Both the position numbers and the translations under genes were made by a program. Below are positions 18,311 to 26,869 of a stretch of DNA of 64,000 bases, in pieces (position 1 is the stretch's first letter; the number at the start of each line of letters is the position of its first letter). The notes beneath the pieces were generated by a model. It saw nothing but the letters and a program-made list of their open reading frames with translations, was not told the origin of the DNA and made no database searches. This stretch comes from Alteromonadaceae bacterium BrNp21-10 (GTDB lineage: Bacteria > Pseudomonadota > Gammaproteobacteria > Enterobacterales > Alteromonadaceae), in NCBI GenBank assembly GCA_030418115.1, contig JAUHQD010000011.1:78839-142838 (forward strand). The letters are read 5' to 3'.

Positions 18311-19003
18311 ATGAACCATCTAAAAACCAAGCTAACGCGATTTTATGGTGAGCTACGCCGCAGAAATGTACTCAATACCATCGCTTTGTATATTGTATCC
18401 TGCTGGATCATTTTACAGGTCGGCTCGGTTACCTTTCCCATTTTTGATGTTAAAAACGATTATTATCATTGGATGCTAGCAATCTTTATTATGCTGTTTC
18501 CTGTCGCTATCTGTATATCTTGGTTTTACAACTTAACGGTCCATGGTTTTGTACGCATTGCGCCTTTTTCTGAACGTAGAATGTTGAATAACATGTCCCC
18601 TATCATCGACCGCAGAATGTCGTTGAATCAAAGTAGAGAAAATATAATCCGTGCTGACGGTTGGTATTTACTGGCAGAAACTGGGCCGGTTGAAGGCTTG
18701 GAGTATAATGTCACCGACGGCATTACGTTCGGCCGCGCCATTGAATGCGACATAACCTTATTACGCTCTTACATTTCACGGTTCCACGCCAAATTTAGTA
18801 TTCAAGACAACAACCTTTATATTGAAGACTTGAAATCAGCCAATGGCACCGTGGTTAATAATGAAAAAATTGTAAAACCTCGCCGCTTACACAATGGCGA
18901 CGAAATTCGCTTTAAAGATATTGTGTTTAAAATAAATGAATATTCGACACAGAATCAGGGCGACTCAATGCTCGACCAAACGACTTTAATCAACAATGGC
19001 TAA
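18311..19003 (+). CDS. Membrane-anchored FHA-domain protein
   Basis: A 230-residue protein with two transmembrane helices near the N-terminus (about residues 20-42 and 55-75) and a cytoplasmic FHA domain at about 130-215. The N-terminal segment FYGELRRRNVLNTIALYIV is a membrane anchor familiar from Alteromonadales adenylate-cyclase-like and TPR proteins. The FHA core is intact: FGR, then SYISRFHA and DLKSANGTVVNN, the positions that contact phosphothreonine. It presumably binds a phosphorylated partner at the inner membrane; no Ser/Thr kinase is encoded nearby. ATG at 18311 is used; a TTG six bases upstream is also possible, and neither has a strong ribosome site. Confidence 0.8.
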   Translation: MNHLKTKLTRFYGELRRRNVLNTIALYIVSCWIILQVGSVTFPIFDVKNDYYHWMLAIFIMLFPVAICISWFYNLTVHGFVRIAPFSERRMLNNMSPIIDRRMSLNQSRENIIRADGWYLLAETGPVEGLEYNVTDGITFGRAIECDITLLRSYISRFHAKFSIQDNNLYIEDLKSANGTVVNNEKIVKPRRLHNGDEIRFKDIVFKINEYSTQNQGDSMLDQTTLINNG

Positions 19004-19079
19004 GTGCCATATCAAATAAATTATTGAGCAAAAAATAAATCCATTCACATCATAAAACAACAACGACAGATAAGTATCT

Positions 19080-19169
19080 GGTCGCGGGTACGGAATAGTC
19101 TTATTCCAACAGCAAATTCGCCACGTCTAATTTAAACTCAGTTCCATAGGTACGTCGCTTCTTAATCAA
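19080..19169 (-). pseudogene. Remnant of IS3-family transposase orfA (N-terminus)
   Basis: Reading leftwards from TTG at 19169, the frame gives IKKRRTYGTEFKLDVANLLL, then a premature TAA (19101-19103), then DYSVPA in the same frame. This is the start of an IS3-type OrfA helix-turn-helix protein (typically KRRTY..EFKLEA..LVL.QGYSV..A), interrupted by one stop and truncated after about 30 codons. An AGAGGTG ribosome-site-like sequence lies just upstream. No orfB or clear terminal inverted repeats were found, so it is a dead fragment. Confidence 0.7.
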
Positions 19170-19387
19170 ACACCTCTATAGATGGCCGCAACATTACCAC
19201 CAAAGATGATGTCCGAGATCATTAAACCACTGCAATATATTTATTGAGGCGTTGTTTTAATTCAATAATGAAACGCTTCATTGGTTTGCATCCTCACATA
19301 TTGGGACTACCTTAACTTTATACTTTGCATAAGTGAGATAACCCCAATTTATAACGCACTATAACGAGAATGAATAAATTTATTTGG

Positions 19388-19410
19388 ACAACCTTAACTG
19401 GTTGTTTTTT
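19388..19410 (+). terminator. Small terminator-like hairpin
   Basis: ACAACC (19388-19393) and GGTTGT (19400-19405) form a six-base stem with a six-base loop followed by TTTTT. The nearest upstream plus-strand gene ends 385 bases earlier, so it may terminate the FHA transcript or protect the kinase gene from read-through. Confidence 0.5.
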
Positions 19411-19672
19411 AAGCAAACAAATAGAAAGAATATTTACAACATCATGTAACGCGTCCACACTTACTTGGGGATGCTCTGGAATATTTAACAAATATTAATA
19501 TAGGTAGTTGAATTCAATACAGAATATCAAACTCGTTATATGCAACTAGTGCTTGTTGCAGTAACCAACATTAACCTATTTAATCCCAACCAACTTTAGC
19601 GTGTGATCTATGATTCTCGCGCTATAGTTAAAACTCAGTAAACATAGGCTTTTATTCAGGGTAAATTGAATA

Positions 19673-22600
19673 ATGTTGAATAAGTTACAATTAGATAAAG
19701 TAAATAACGGAATTACTGTTGGCACAGCCGCTTTTATATTGGTATTGGGCTGTGTGGTGATGTTAGGTTGGTTTTTGCGCATTACCGCATTAATTCAAAT
19801 ATTGCCGTCATTGGTGCCTATGCAATTTAATACCGCATTGTGTTTTGCGTTACTTGGCGCGGCGGCTTTATTTAATAAGCGGCGCAACCTTAGCACCACG
19901 TTAACAGTGAGCTGCCTGTTAATAGCCACCATCACGCTACTGCAATATATCTTCGAATTGAATACAGGCCTAGATCACTTATTTATCGAACCTCATGTAT
20001 CGACCAAGACCCATCATATTGGGCGAATGGCTCCCAATACTGCACTTTGTTTCACCATTTTAAGTATCGCTTTATACATCTCAAATAAATCGTTAGTTGA
20101 TTATGAAGCTAAAGCAAACGACTCACTGACCCTAAGTTTGTTTGTGTTTATACTTTCAATAGTGTCACTTGTTGGCTACCTGTTCTCTATAGAGTCGGCT
20201 TACGGCTGGGGACACTTTACGCACATGGCAGTCCACACCGCCATCGGCTTTTTTATTTTCAGTACAGGGTTAATTATTCGCAGCTTTTACACCCTAAAAT
20301 TTCAAAAAAAAGGCACTTTCAAGCCACAACATTTATTCATCTTACTCAGCACCATTATCACGATGATGGTGTGGCAGACCATGGTAAAGGCAGAAGCCGA
20401 TAATATATTGAACACCCTCAAAGAGCATGGTCAGCAACTCAATGATGAAATTGGACTCGGTTATCAGCGCACGACCAAATCCTTAATACGCATGGCGGAT
20501 AGGCTGTTACAAACCCCAGAGGTAGGTGAATTAATCCATCGCAAAGATGCCGTCAATTTTATTAATGATCAAGGTTGGCCGTTTGCTATTGAGTTACTTA
20601 ACCCTAACGGCCAAGAGCGTTGGCAAGAAAGTAGTTTCTTGGAACCATTAAACGATTCAGTTAATAGCCAGTTTAGCCAACAGCGCTGGAGCACCATCGA
20701 ACTCGCGAAACAACAACGAAAATTGACTTTATCTGCGCCAATCAAAGTCTCTGAGACGGATTATAGGTTACTCATTGTTGTGCCATTAATTACTGAGCAA
20801 CAAGAGTTTATCGGCTTTTTAATCGGCAGTTTCTGTATTGCTGATTTCATCGACAGCATTATTAACCCACATCAACGTGACCTTTATCATTATGCGATGC
20901 ACTATTTAGGCAATAAAGTATTTGAATCAGAGTCTGCCTCAGTGATTGCCAACAATAGGTTATCGGCAGGTTTTAGCGCACGAGACACTCGCTATGTGCT
21001 GATGGCTTCGGCTAAAAATAAGTTGTTTGATGAATACCGTACGCCGTTGCCGGAATCGGTACTTGGTTTTGGCTTATCCTTATCGGTTCTATTAGCACTC
21101 GTTTTACAACTTTGGGATCGCACTAAAAAACATGCGCGAAGCTTACGTGTTAATCAAAAACAACTCACTAAAAATATTGCCTTACAAGACGCCATACTCA
21201 ATGACTTGGGTGAGGCCGTGGTTATATTTGATCGCCATGGCTTTGTTATACAATTCACCTCTGCAGCAGAGCAGTTATTTGGCTATCAAGAATCTGAAAT
21301 AATAGGTAAAGATGTCAATAATCTCGTCCAGCACAACAGTGAAAACGACGACATTACCTTTGATGAAAACATATTCAATCCACAGTTATCTGAGTCAGAT
21401 ATTGGTAAAAGAAAAATTATCAGTGGCTTGTCAAAAGTCGGTAAAAATATTCCTTTAGAAGTCATTGTCTCTCAGGTTGAAAGTACCGACAGCTTAATCT
21501 ATGTAGCATTACTTACAGACATTTCAAAACGTTTACAACATCACAATGAATTGCTACAAGCAAAAAATATAGCTGAAGCAGCCAACCAGTCGAAGGGGCA
21601 GTTTCTTGCCAATATGAGCCATGAAATACGTACTCCAATGAATGGCATTTTAGGCACATTGCAGTTGCTAGATAAAAAAGCGACTAAGCAAGAAAATAAG
21701 ACACTGATTAAAAATGCCATATTGTCTGCCAATTCTTTACTGACCATTATTAATGACATATTAGATTTTTCAAAAATTGAAGCCAATATGCTCACATTGG
21801 AAAAAACCTATTTTACCTTCAGACCTATTGTCGAATTGACCATTAGTGACTTATCACCCGCGGCAAATGCTAATGGCATTGTGATTAAGACCCATATTGT
21901 TGATAACTTACAGAATGCTTGGATTGGTGATCCCGTTCGGGTAAAACAAATACTGCTTAACCTTTTTTCCAATGCAGTGAAATTTACCCATAAAGGCAGC
22001 ATTACACTAACGGTCGATGATAAGCATCCCATCACCCAAAAAGTGGGTTTATATTTTTCAGTAAAAGACACAGGCATCGGCATGACGGCAGAAGGCCAAG
22101 CTAAGATTTTTAATCGTTTTGAACAGGCAGATAACTCAACCACAAGGCAATTTGGCGGAACCGGACTGGGCATGACCATTACCCAACAATTGGTTGAAAA
22201 AATGCATGGCAGCATTGAACTAGTGAGTAGAGAGGGGGCCGGTTCAACCTTTAGTGTTTTCTTACCGTTATCACCCACCGATGAGCAAAAAGATAGCGAA
22301 GACGAAAACAGTACAGGCGAAATGTCAACGCCAGATTTGTCCGCTTACAGTATTTTATTAGCCGAAGATAATAATATTAATCAGACGGTGTTTGAAGCAA
22401 TGATGGAGCCTACTGGCGCGACAGTTTTCGTTGCAGCTAATGGTCAACAAGCTATCGATATATACCTAAAACGAAAAATTAATTTAATTTTTATGGATAT
22501 ACAAATGCCAGTAATGGATGGTATTGAGGCCTGTTGCCAAATTAAAGCGATGGATAATAATATTCCCATTATTGCTTTAACCGCCAACGTCATGGAAAGT

Positions 22601-22705
22601 GATATCCAACTATACAAAGAAAAAGGGTTTGACGCCCATTTAGGTAAGCCGGTTGACATGACAAAGTTATTTGCCACCGCAACCAGCTTTTTAGCCGCCC
22701 CTTAA
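19673..22705 (+). CDS. Hybrid sensor histidine kinase/response regulator
   Basis: A 1010-residue inner-membrane phosphorelay protein. Residues about 15-215 contain six to seven hydrophobic segments, followed by an extracytoplasmic segment at about 240-450 and another transmembrane helix (LGFGLSLSVLLALVL, about 465). A PAS domain is at about 505-620, HisKA with phospho-acceptor His650 in SHEIRTP, HATPase_c at about 700-870 with N-box and the DTGIGM and GGTGLGM G-boxes, and a C-terminal receiver domain with Asp942 in FMDIQMP. There is no output or HPt domain, so it needs a separate phosphotransfer partner. No partner is adjacent. The N-terminal sensor region is not one I can name. Confidence 0.9.
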   Translation: MLNKLQLDKVNNGITVGTAAFILVLGCVVMLGWFLRITALIQILPSLVPMQFNTALCFALLGAAALFNKRRNLSTTLTVSCLLIATITLLQYIFELNTGLDHLFIEPHVSTKTHHIGRMAPNTALCFTILSIALYISNKSLVDYEAKANDSLTLSLFVFILSIVSLVGYLFSIESAYGWGHFTHMAVHTAIGFFIFSTGLIIRSFYTLKFQKKGTFKPQHLFILLSTIITMMVWQTMVKAEADNILNTLKEHGQQLNDEIGLGYQRTTKSLIRMADRLLQTPEVGELIHRKDAVNFINDQGWPFAIELLNPNGQERWQESSFLEPLNDSVNSQFSQQRWSTIELAKQQRKLTLSAPIKVSETDYRLLIVVPLITEQQEFIGFLIGSFCIADFIDSIINPHQRDLYHYAMHYLGNKVFESESASVIANNRLSAGFSARDTRYVLMASAKNKLFDEYRTPLPESVLGFGLSLSVLLALVLQLWDRTKKHARSLRVNQKQLTKNIALQDAILNDLGEAVVIFDRHGFVIQFTSAAEQLFGYQESEIIGKDVNNLVQHNSENDDITFDENIFNPQLSESDIGKRKIISGLSKVGKNIPLEVIVSQVESTDSLIYVALLTDISKRLQHHNELLQAKNIAEAANQSKGQFLANMSHEIRTPMNGILGTLQLLDKKATKQENKTLIKNAILSANSLLTIINDILDFSKIEANMLTLEKTYFTFRPIVELTISDLSPAANANGIVIKTHIVDNLQNAWIGDPVRVKQILLNLFSNAVKFTHKGSITLTVDDKHPITQKVGLYFSVKDTGIGMTAEGQAKIFNRFEQADNSTTRQFGGTGLGMTITQQLVEKMHGSIELVSREGAGSTFSVFLPLSPTDEQKDSEDENSTGEMSTPDLSAYSILLAEDNNINQTVFEAMMEPTGATVFVAANGQQAIDIYLKRKINLIFMDIQMPVMDGIEACCQIKAMDNNIPIIALTANVMESDIQLYKEKGFDAHLGKPVDMTKLFATATSFLAAP

Positions 22706-22744
22706 CGTCTTTTATTAATCGTCTAATTGGCTTTAAGAAACTTC

Positions 22745-23599
22745 TTATGTTGTCAAAGAACCATTTTGATAGTCACGCATGGCCTGTTCAATTTCCGCCT
22801 GAGTGTTCATGACAAAGGGGCCATAATGAGCAATAGGTTCACCAATAGGCTTACCGCTGATCACAATAAAACGTGCTTCATTGTCACTAACATTGTGCAC
22901 AGCAATAGTTCCATCACCGCTAAAACGACTAATGGTTTGCGCAGGGCTGTTAATCAGTTCCGGCGTTAACTTCACCCCACCATCGTAAGTGTATAACAAG
23001 GTGTTATTACCCTCATCAATGGGTATGTCAATTTGTTGTTGCGGGGCTAAATGCACATCCATATACAACACGTGAGTATCCTGCACCTGTACTGCACCAC
23101 TTAATACATGCCCAGCAATATTAACCTCCCCCGCCAACATTTTGATATACGCTTGCGGCAAGGCATAAACAGGAACTGCATCCGCATCGATATCTTTATA
23201 GCTAGCAGGTGTCATTTTACGTGCAGCCGGTAAATTCACCCACAATTGAAACCCACGCATTTTACCTGCGGTTTGTTGTGGCATTTCAGAATGGATTATC
23301 CCCTTGCCTGCGGTCATCCACTGCACACCACCGTCACTTAATAAACCAATGTTATTCATGTGATCACGGTGTTCCATTTTGCCTTGTAGCATATAGGTAA
23401 CGGTTTCGAAGCCGCGATGAGGGTGAGGTGGAAAACCACCAATATAATCAGCGGCTTCATCCGAGCCAAATTCATCCAACATCAGAAAGGGATCGAAGCG
23501 CTGTAAATTACCACCACCAAACACTCGTAGTAATTTCACGCCATCACCGTCAGATGCAGGTCTGGCAGTTAGCTGTTCTATGACTTTTTGATATTGCAT
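22745..23599 (-). CDS. Pirin-family protein
   Basis: A 284-residue bicupin protein. The N-terminal cupin shows the pirin metal-binding pattern: FDPFLMLDEF, FPPHPHRGFETVTYML and the E...H residues in MEHRDHMNNIG, then GKGIIHSEMP; these His/Glu residues bind iron. A C-terminal pirin domain follows. Some bacterial pirins have quercetin dioxygenase activity, others bind proteins; no choice can be made here. ATG at 23599 has AGGAGAA eight bases upstream; an upstream in-frame ATG at 23626 lies inside the preceding azoreductase gene. It is ten bases after that gene, so the two form an operon divergent from the LysR gene. Confidence 0.92.
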   Translation of the reverse strand: MQYQKVIEQLTARPASDGDGVKLLRVFGGGNLQRFDPFLMLDEFGSDEAADYIGGFPPHPHRGFETVTYMLQGKMEHRDHMNNIGLLSDGGVQWMTAGKGIIHSEMPQQTAGKMRGFQLWVNLPAARKMTPASYKDIDADAVPVYALPQAYIKMLAGEVNIAGHVLSGAVQVQDTHVLYMDVHLAPQQQIDIPIDEGNNTLLYTYDGGVKLTPELINSPAQTISRFSGDGTIAVHNVSDNEARFIVISGKPIGEPIAHYGPFVMNTQAEIEQAMRDYQNGSLTT

Positions 23600-23609
23600 G
23601 TTGGTTCTC

Positions 23610-24185
23610 CTAAGCGACCAAATCATTCACCTGTTTTTCAGCGGCTTGAATACTAGACTCTCGAGTATCACCACCCATATTGACGCCTTCAGCATATATA
23701 AACTCCACATCAGTCAGTCCCAAAAAGGGTAATATTACATTCAAATAACTGCTGTCTATATCCTTGCCACTACCCTGATATTGACCACCTCTAGCGGTAA
23801 CCACATAAACCTTTTTATTTGTTAGCAAGCCTTGTGGACCAAGCTCAGTATATTTAAACGTCACTCCAGCGCGAGCAATATGATCAAACCACGACTTTAA
23901 TTGTGACGGAATACTAAAATTGTACATGGGGGCTGCTATCACAATTACATCCGCCTGCTGCACTTCTGCAATCAGCGCGTCAGCTAACGTGGCATTACCA
24001 TCGGCAATATCACTCAAGGTTTGTGCGTTAAAATGTGGAATATTGTCTTGAGTAACATCACGTACCGTTAGTTGATAATCTGCCTCGGCAACGAATTTAT
24101 CCACTAATTGTTTAGCTAAACCACTGCTTACTCCTTGGTCACCAAATATGCTCGATTGAATACTTAATATTTGTTTGCTCATCAT
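23610..24185 (-). CDS. azoR: FMN-dependent NADH-azoreductase
   Basis: A 191-residue flavodoxin-fold quinone/azo reductase that uses FMN and NAD(P)H in the cytoplasm and is generally linked to quinone or electrophile stress. Signatures are the N-terminal ILSIQSSIFG phosphate-binding loop, APMYNFSIPSQLKSWFDHIARAGVTF around residues 94-120, and the TARGGQY segment that contacts the flavin. ATG at 24185 (MMSKQ) is preceded by AGAGGG at good distance; the longer frame from 24224 has no such support. It is the first gene of an azoR-pirin operon, and the divergent LysR regulator is its likely controller. Confidence 0.9.
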   Translation of the reverse strand: MMSKQILSIQSSIFGDQGVSSGLAKQLVDKFVAEADYQLTVRDVTQDNIPHFNAQTLSDIADGNATLADALIAEVQQADVIVIAAPMYNFSIPSQLKSWFDHIARAGVTFKYTELGPQGLLTNKKVYVVTARGGQYQGSGKDIDSSYLNVILPFLGLTDVEFIYAEGVNMGGDTRESSIQAAEKQVNDLVA

Positions 24186-24331
24186 CTGACCCTCTAAGTA
24201 ATTGTTAATTGCTGTACTCAGCACTAATTTTTAATACAAATAGAGTTTAAACCTTATATTTTGATGGAATGCGCGTATTATTAAATGTAATCAATCGAAA
24301 ATATTAATCATTAGAGCAAATAATTGAGGTA

Positions 24332-25243
24332 ATGATGAAAATTCCACCTATTACCCTAGAGCAATGGGCCACTTTTAAAACCGTGGTGGATGAAGGCTCT
24401 TTTGCGAAAGCCGCCGAAGTATTAAATAAAAGCCAATCCAGCGTAAGCTATATTATTAGCCGTTTAGAGGCACAGCTACCAACCCCCGCCTTACAACAGC
24501 AAGGTCGTAAAGCGGAGTTAACTGACGCCGGCAAACAGCTTTATCGTCACGCGAGTAATTTATTGGTGCAAGCGCAGGAATTGGAAAACATCGCCCATTA
24601 TTTAGCCAGCGGCTGGGAATCACAGATCAATATCGCTATTGATGCCATAGTACAAAGAGGCCCATTGTTTTGTGCTTTGCAACAATTTTCCATAGAAAGT
24701 CCACAAACCCGCATCAACATATTGGAAACTACTCTCTCGGCTACCGATGAGGCGATATTGTTCCGCCAAGCCGACATTGTGCTGACACCGCAGATTGTTA
24801 CTGGACATCTCGGCACCCCACTGGGCATGTCACACTTACATTATGTATGCGCAGCAAGTCATCCACTCGCTAAGCTAGATAGAGCCATCAGTGAAGAAGA
24901 CTTAAAACAGCATCGGCAAATAGTGATCCGTGATTCAGGAGTAAAACGTCAGAAGGATTCAGGTTGGTTAGGTGCCGAACAGCGTTGGACGTTTTCGCAT
25001 TTTTCCACCAGCATTCAGGCTATTGGTGCCGGTTTGGGTTTTGCCGCATTACCCATTGAAATTATTAAAGCAGAGATTGAATCGGGCGAATTAGTCACCC
25101 TGCAATTAAGCTTTGATGCACAGCGGCAGTTACCGCTGTACTTAGTGCGTACCGCCAGAGAAACCAGCGGCCCCGCTACCTTGGACTTAGCTGAAAAAAT
25201 CGTACAGGCTTACCAGCATCCCGACCGAGAGCACAAACAATAG
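24332..25243 (+). CDS. LysR-family transcriptional regulator
   Basis: A 303-residue regulator. The N-terminal winged helix spans residues about 5-65 (LEQWATFKTVVDEGSFAKAAEVLNKSQSSVSYIISRLE), and the C-terminal substrate-binding fold follows from about residue 90. GAGG precedes tandem ATG codons. It diverges from the azoreductase-pirin operon across a 146-base gap, the classical arrangement in which a LysR protein controls the opposite operon, here probably in response to a quinone or other electrophile; that is inference from layout. Confidence 0.92.
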   Translation: MMKIPPITLEQWATFKTVVDEGSFAKAAEVLNKSQSSVSYIISRLEAQLPTPALQQQGRKAELTDAGKQLYRHASNLLVQAQELENIAHYLASGWESQINIAIDAIVQRGPLFCALQQFSIESPQTRINILETTLSATDEAILFRQADIVLTPQIVTGHLGTPLGMSHLHYVCAASHPLAKLDRAISEEDLKQHRQIVIRDSGVKRQKDSGWLGAEQRWTFSHFSTSIQAIGAGLGFAALPIEIIKAEIESGELVTLQLSFDAQRQLPLYLVRTARETSGPATLDLAEKIVQAYQHPDREHKQ

Positions 25244-25284
25244 TGCTATTGACCTGAAGTCTGGTGAGTTAAGACTTATCGCTT

Positions 25285-25851
25285 TTAGGATTTTTTAACG
25301 TAGCAGGTCAAAATCACAATGCGGGTGCCATTGACTCGACCTTCAATATGTTCTGGATTATCGGTTAAAGATATCCCGCGTACGGCAGTACCGCGCTTAG
25401 CCACAAAGCTAGTGCCTTTAACAGTTAAATCTTTAATGATGGTCACCGTATCACCGGCTTGCAAAATCGCGCCATTACTATCTATATGCACAATATCTTC
25501 ACCTTCAACGGGGGCGCCCGCCTCGGCCCATTGCAGTAAATCATCATCTAAATACAACATATCTAAAAGGTCTTGCGCCCAGGCTTCACCACTGAGTTTT
25601 TTAAGGGTTCGCCAAGCCATTACTTGAACTGCAGGTACCTGACTCCACATACTGTCACTTAAACAACGCCAGTGCTTGTCATCCATTGGCGTTGTGCCGT
25701 TAATTTGCCCATCACATTCACCACAAACAACAATAGTAGATTCAGGGTGGCCGGCCGACTCTGGTACATCAAATTCGGTTAGATTTTGCGTAGCATTACA
25801 TAATTCACATTGATTACCGCTACGCGCTGCTAACGCCGAAGATAAACTCAT
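25285..25851 (-). CDS. PhnA/YjdM-family zinc-ribbon protein
   Basis: A 188-residue cytoplasmic protein with an N-terminal zinc ribbon (CELC near residue 15 and CGEC about 30 residues later) and a C-terminal PhnA domain (LQAGDTVTIIKDLTVKGTS, RGTAVRGI, VNGTRIVILTCYVKK). Despite the historical name, most members do not degrade phosphonates and their role is unclear; one family member is a phosphonoacetate hydrolase. The middle region (about residues 60-115) is longer than in the short YjdM proteins. ATG at 25851 is chosen; a TTG 21 bases upstream would include the AAAGGA ribosome site within the gene. It is convergent with the LysR gene. Confidence 0.88.
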   Translation of the reverse strand: MSLSSALAARSGNQCELCNATQNLTEFDVPESAGHPESTIVVCGECDGQINGTTPMDDKHWRCLSDSMWSQVPAVQVMAWRTLKKLSGEAWAQDLLDMLYLDDDLLQWAEAGAPVEGEDIVHIDSNGAILQAGDTVTIIKDLTVKGTSFVAKRGTAVRGISLTDNPEHIEGRVNGTRIVILTCYVKKS

Positions 25852-26174
25852 ATCACTCTTTCCTTTAGACAACTCAATTACACCAAACTATGGGAGACGC
25901 CCCTTATTCTGGCTTTAATAACGGCGCGTATTATGCCTCTTATGCTCCCATTACAAAAGTTAGCAGTAGTGTGAATTTAAAAATAGAAGTGGTGATATTC
26001 ACCAATTACTAGGATATTTGCTAAAGTGACATTACAGGTTTCTTTAATATTTATTTAAAAATCAAACAGTTAAATATTGGCAGCATTATTGCTTTAACTC
26101 TATAAAAGCTATAAATAAACATTAACCTAAAACTTCACCGGCTAGAATAAACAATAAATACACAGGGAAACGCC
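25852..26174. promoter_or_regulatory. Divergent intergenic region with promoter and palindrome
   Basis: This 323-base region separates two divergent genes. It has a palindrome TGGTGA-TAT-TCACCA at 25990-26004, a plausible operator, and a sigma70-like promoter annotated separately. No gene is seen. Confidence 0.45.
26077..26106 (+). promoter_or_regulatory. Sigma70-like promoter for the repeat lipoprotein gene
   Basis: TTGGCA at 26077-26082 and TATAAA at 26101-26106 are spaced by 18 bases, each one mismatch from consensus, about 70 bases before the ATG of the next gene. Confidence 0.5.
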
Positions 26175-26852
26175 ATGAGATCTACATCAAGCAAAATCAT
26201 CGCCATTGTTGCTGTCGCCACCTTCATCACTGCACTGAATGCCTGCATTGTGCACATTGGTGGTAACGATGATGAATACGATGTTCAACATTGGCAACCT
26301 CAGCAAGAAGATGAGTATTACTCCAGCGATCAGGGCAACATTGACAACGTTAATGAGAATATCAAACTAGGTAAAAACGCCAATGCTGGTAAGCTAGAAA
26401 ACGTCAACGGTAATATCTACCTAAAAGGCAATAACAACGTACAGCAAGTTGAAACCGTTAACGGTGATATTGATATTGATGAAAACGTCACCGTGGCTAA
26501 TGCAGTAACAAGCGTTAATGGCAGAATCCAACTGGACAGTCATTCTAGCGTCGGCGGCGATATCCACAGCGTAAACGGCAATATTAAGCTGAAAGATGCC
26601 ACGGTAATGGGCTCTATTAAGGTTGTTAACAGTGACATATCACTAAAAGACCATAGCGAAGTCCATGGCGATATTGTCTATGGTAGCGATGATTCGTTTT
26701 TCTCAGATTGGAATGACAATCATAATTCACCCACCCTCAGAATAGGCAAAGATGTCATTTTGCACGGTAATATTATTTTATATCGTCCCGTCAACGTGAA
26801 GTTTGATGGTCAGCCACAACCAGATAAAATTAAACGCCCTGATAGCAAATAG
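26175..26852 (+). CDS. Lipoprotein with VNG-type beta-solenoid repeats, function unknown
   Basis: A 225-residue lipoprotein: signal peptide ending in the lipobox LNAC, then an acidic, glutamine-rich stretch. From about residue 50 the sequence is built of repeats of roughly 20-25 residues with the core VNGNIxL or VNGDIxI (ENVNGNIYL, ETVNGDIDI, TSVNGRIQL, HSVNGNIKL, KVVNSDISL), ending with a less regular block. This resembles polymer-forming or DUF4097-like right-handed beta-solenoids, suggesting an elongated periplasmic rod. I do not recognise a specific family or function. It stands alone with its own promoter-like sequence and an AGGGAAA ribosome site. Confidence 0.75.
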   Translation: MRSTSSKIIAIVAVATFITALNACIVHIGGNDDEYDVQHWQPQQEDEYYSSDQGNIDNVNENIKLGKNANAGKLENVNGNIYLKGNNNVQQVETVNGDIDIDENVTVANAVTSVNGRIQLDSHSSVGGDIHSVNGNIKLKDATVMGSIKVVNSDISLKDHSEVHGDIVYGSDDSFFSDWNDNHNSPTLRIGKDVILHGNIILYRPVNVKFDGQPQPDKIKRPDSK

Positions 26853-26869
26853 CAGGGACGACTAACGAA

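Larger units (their letters stand above)
19004..19672. other. Gene-poor 669-base gap with transposase traces
   Basis: No intact gene is visible. On the minus strand there is a truncated IS3-type orfA start (19080-19169) and next to it a 19-codon open stretch (19222-19281) of unknown origin, perhaps another element end. On the plus strand there is a small terminator-like hairpin at 19388-19410. The rest is AT-rich with many stops and probably includes the promoter of the sensor kinase gene. Confidence 0.5.

Noticed and set aside
21808..22278. 156-codon minus-strand open frame inside the sensor kinase gene
   Set aside because: It lies opposite conserved HATPase sequence, has cysteine/serine-rich composition typical of antisense frames and no recognisable domain.
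23600..23626. N-terminal extension of the pirin gene to ATG at 23626
   Set aside because: It overlaps the azoreductase gene and would bury the strong AGGAGAA site that serves ATG 23599.
25257..25277. AAGTCT/AGACTT hairpin between the LysR and PhnA-like genes as a terminator
   Set aside because: Only a six-base AT-rich stem without an adjacent T run; not convincing.
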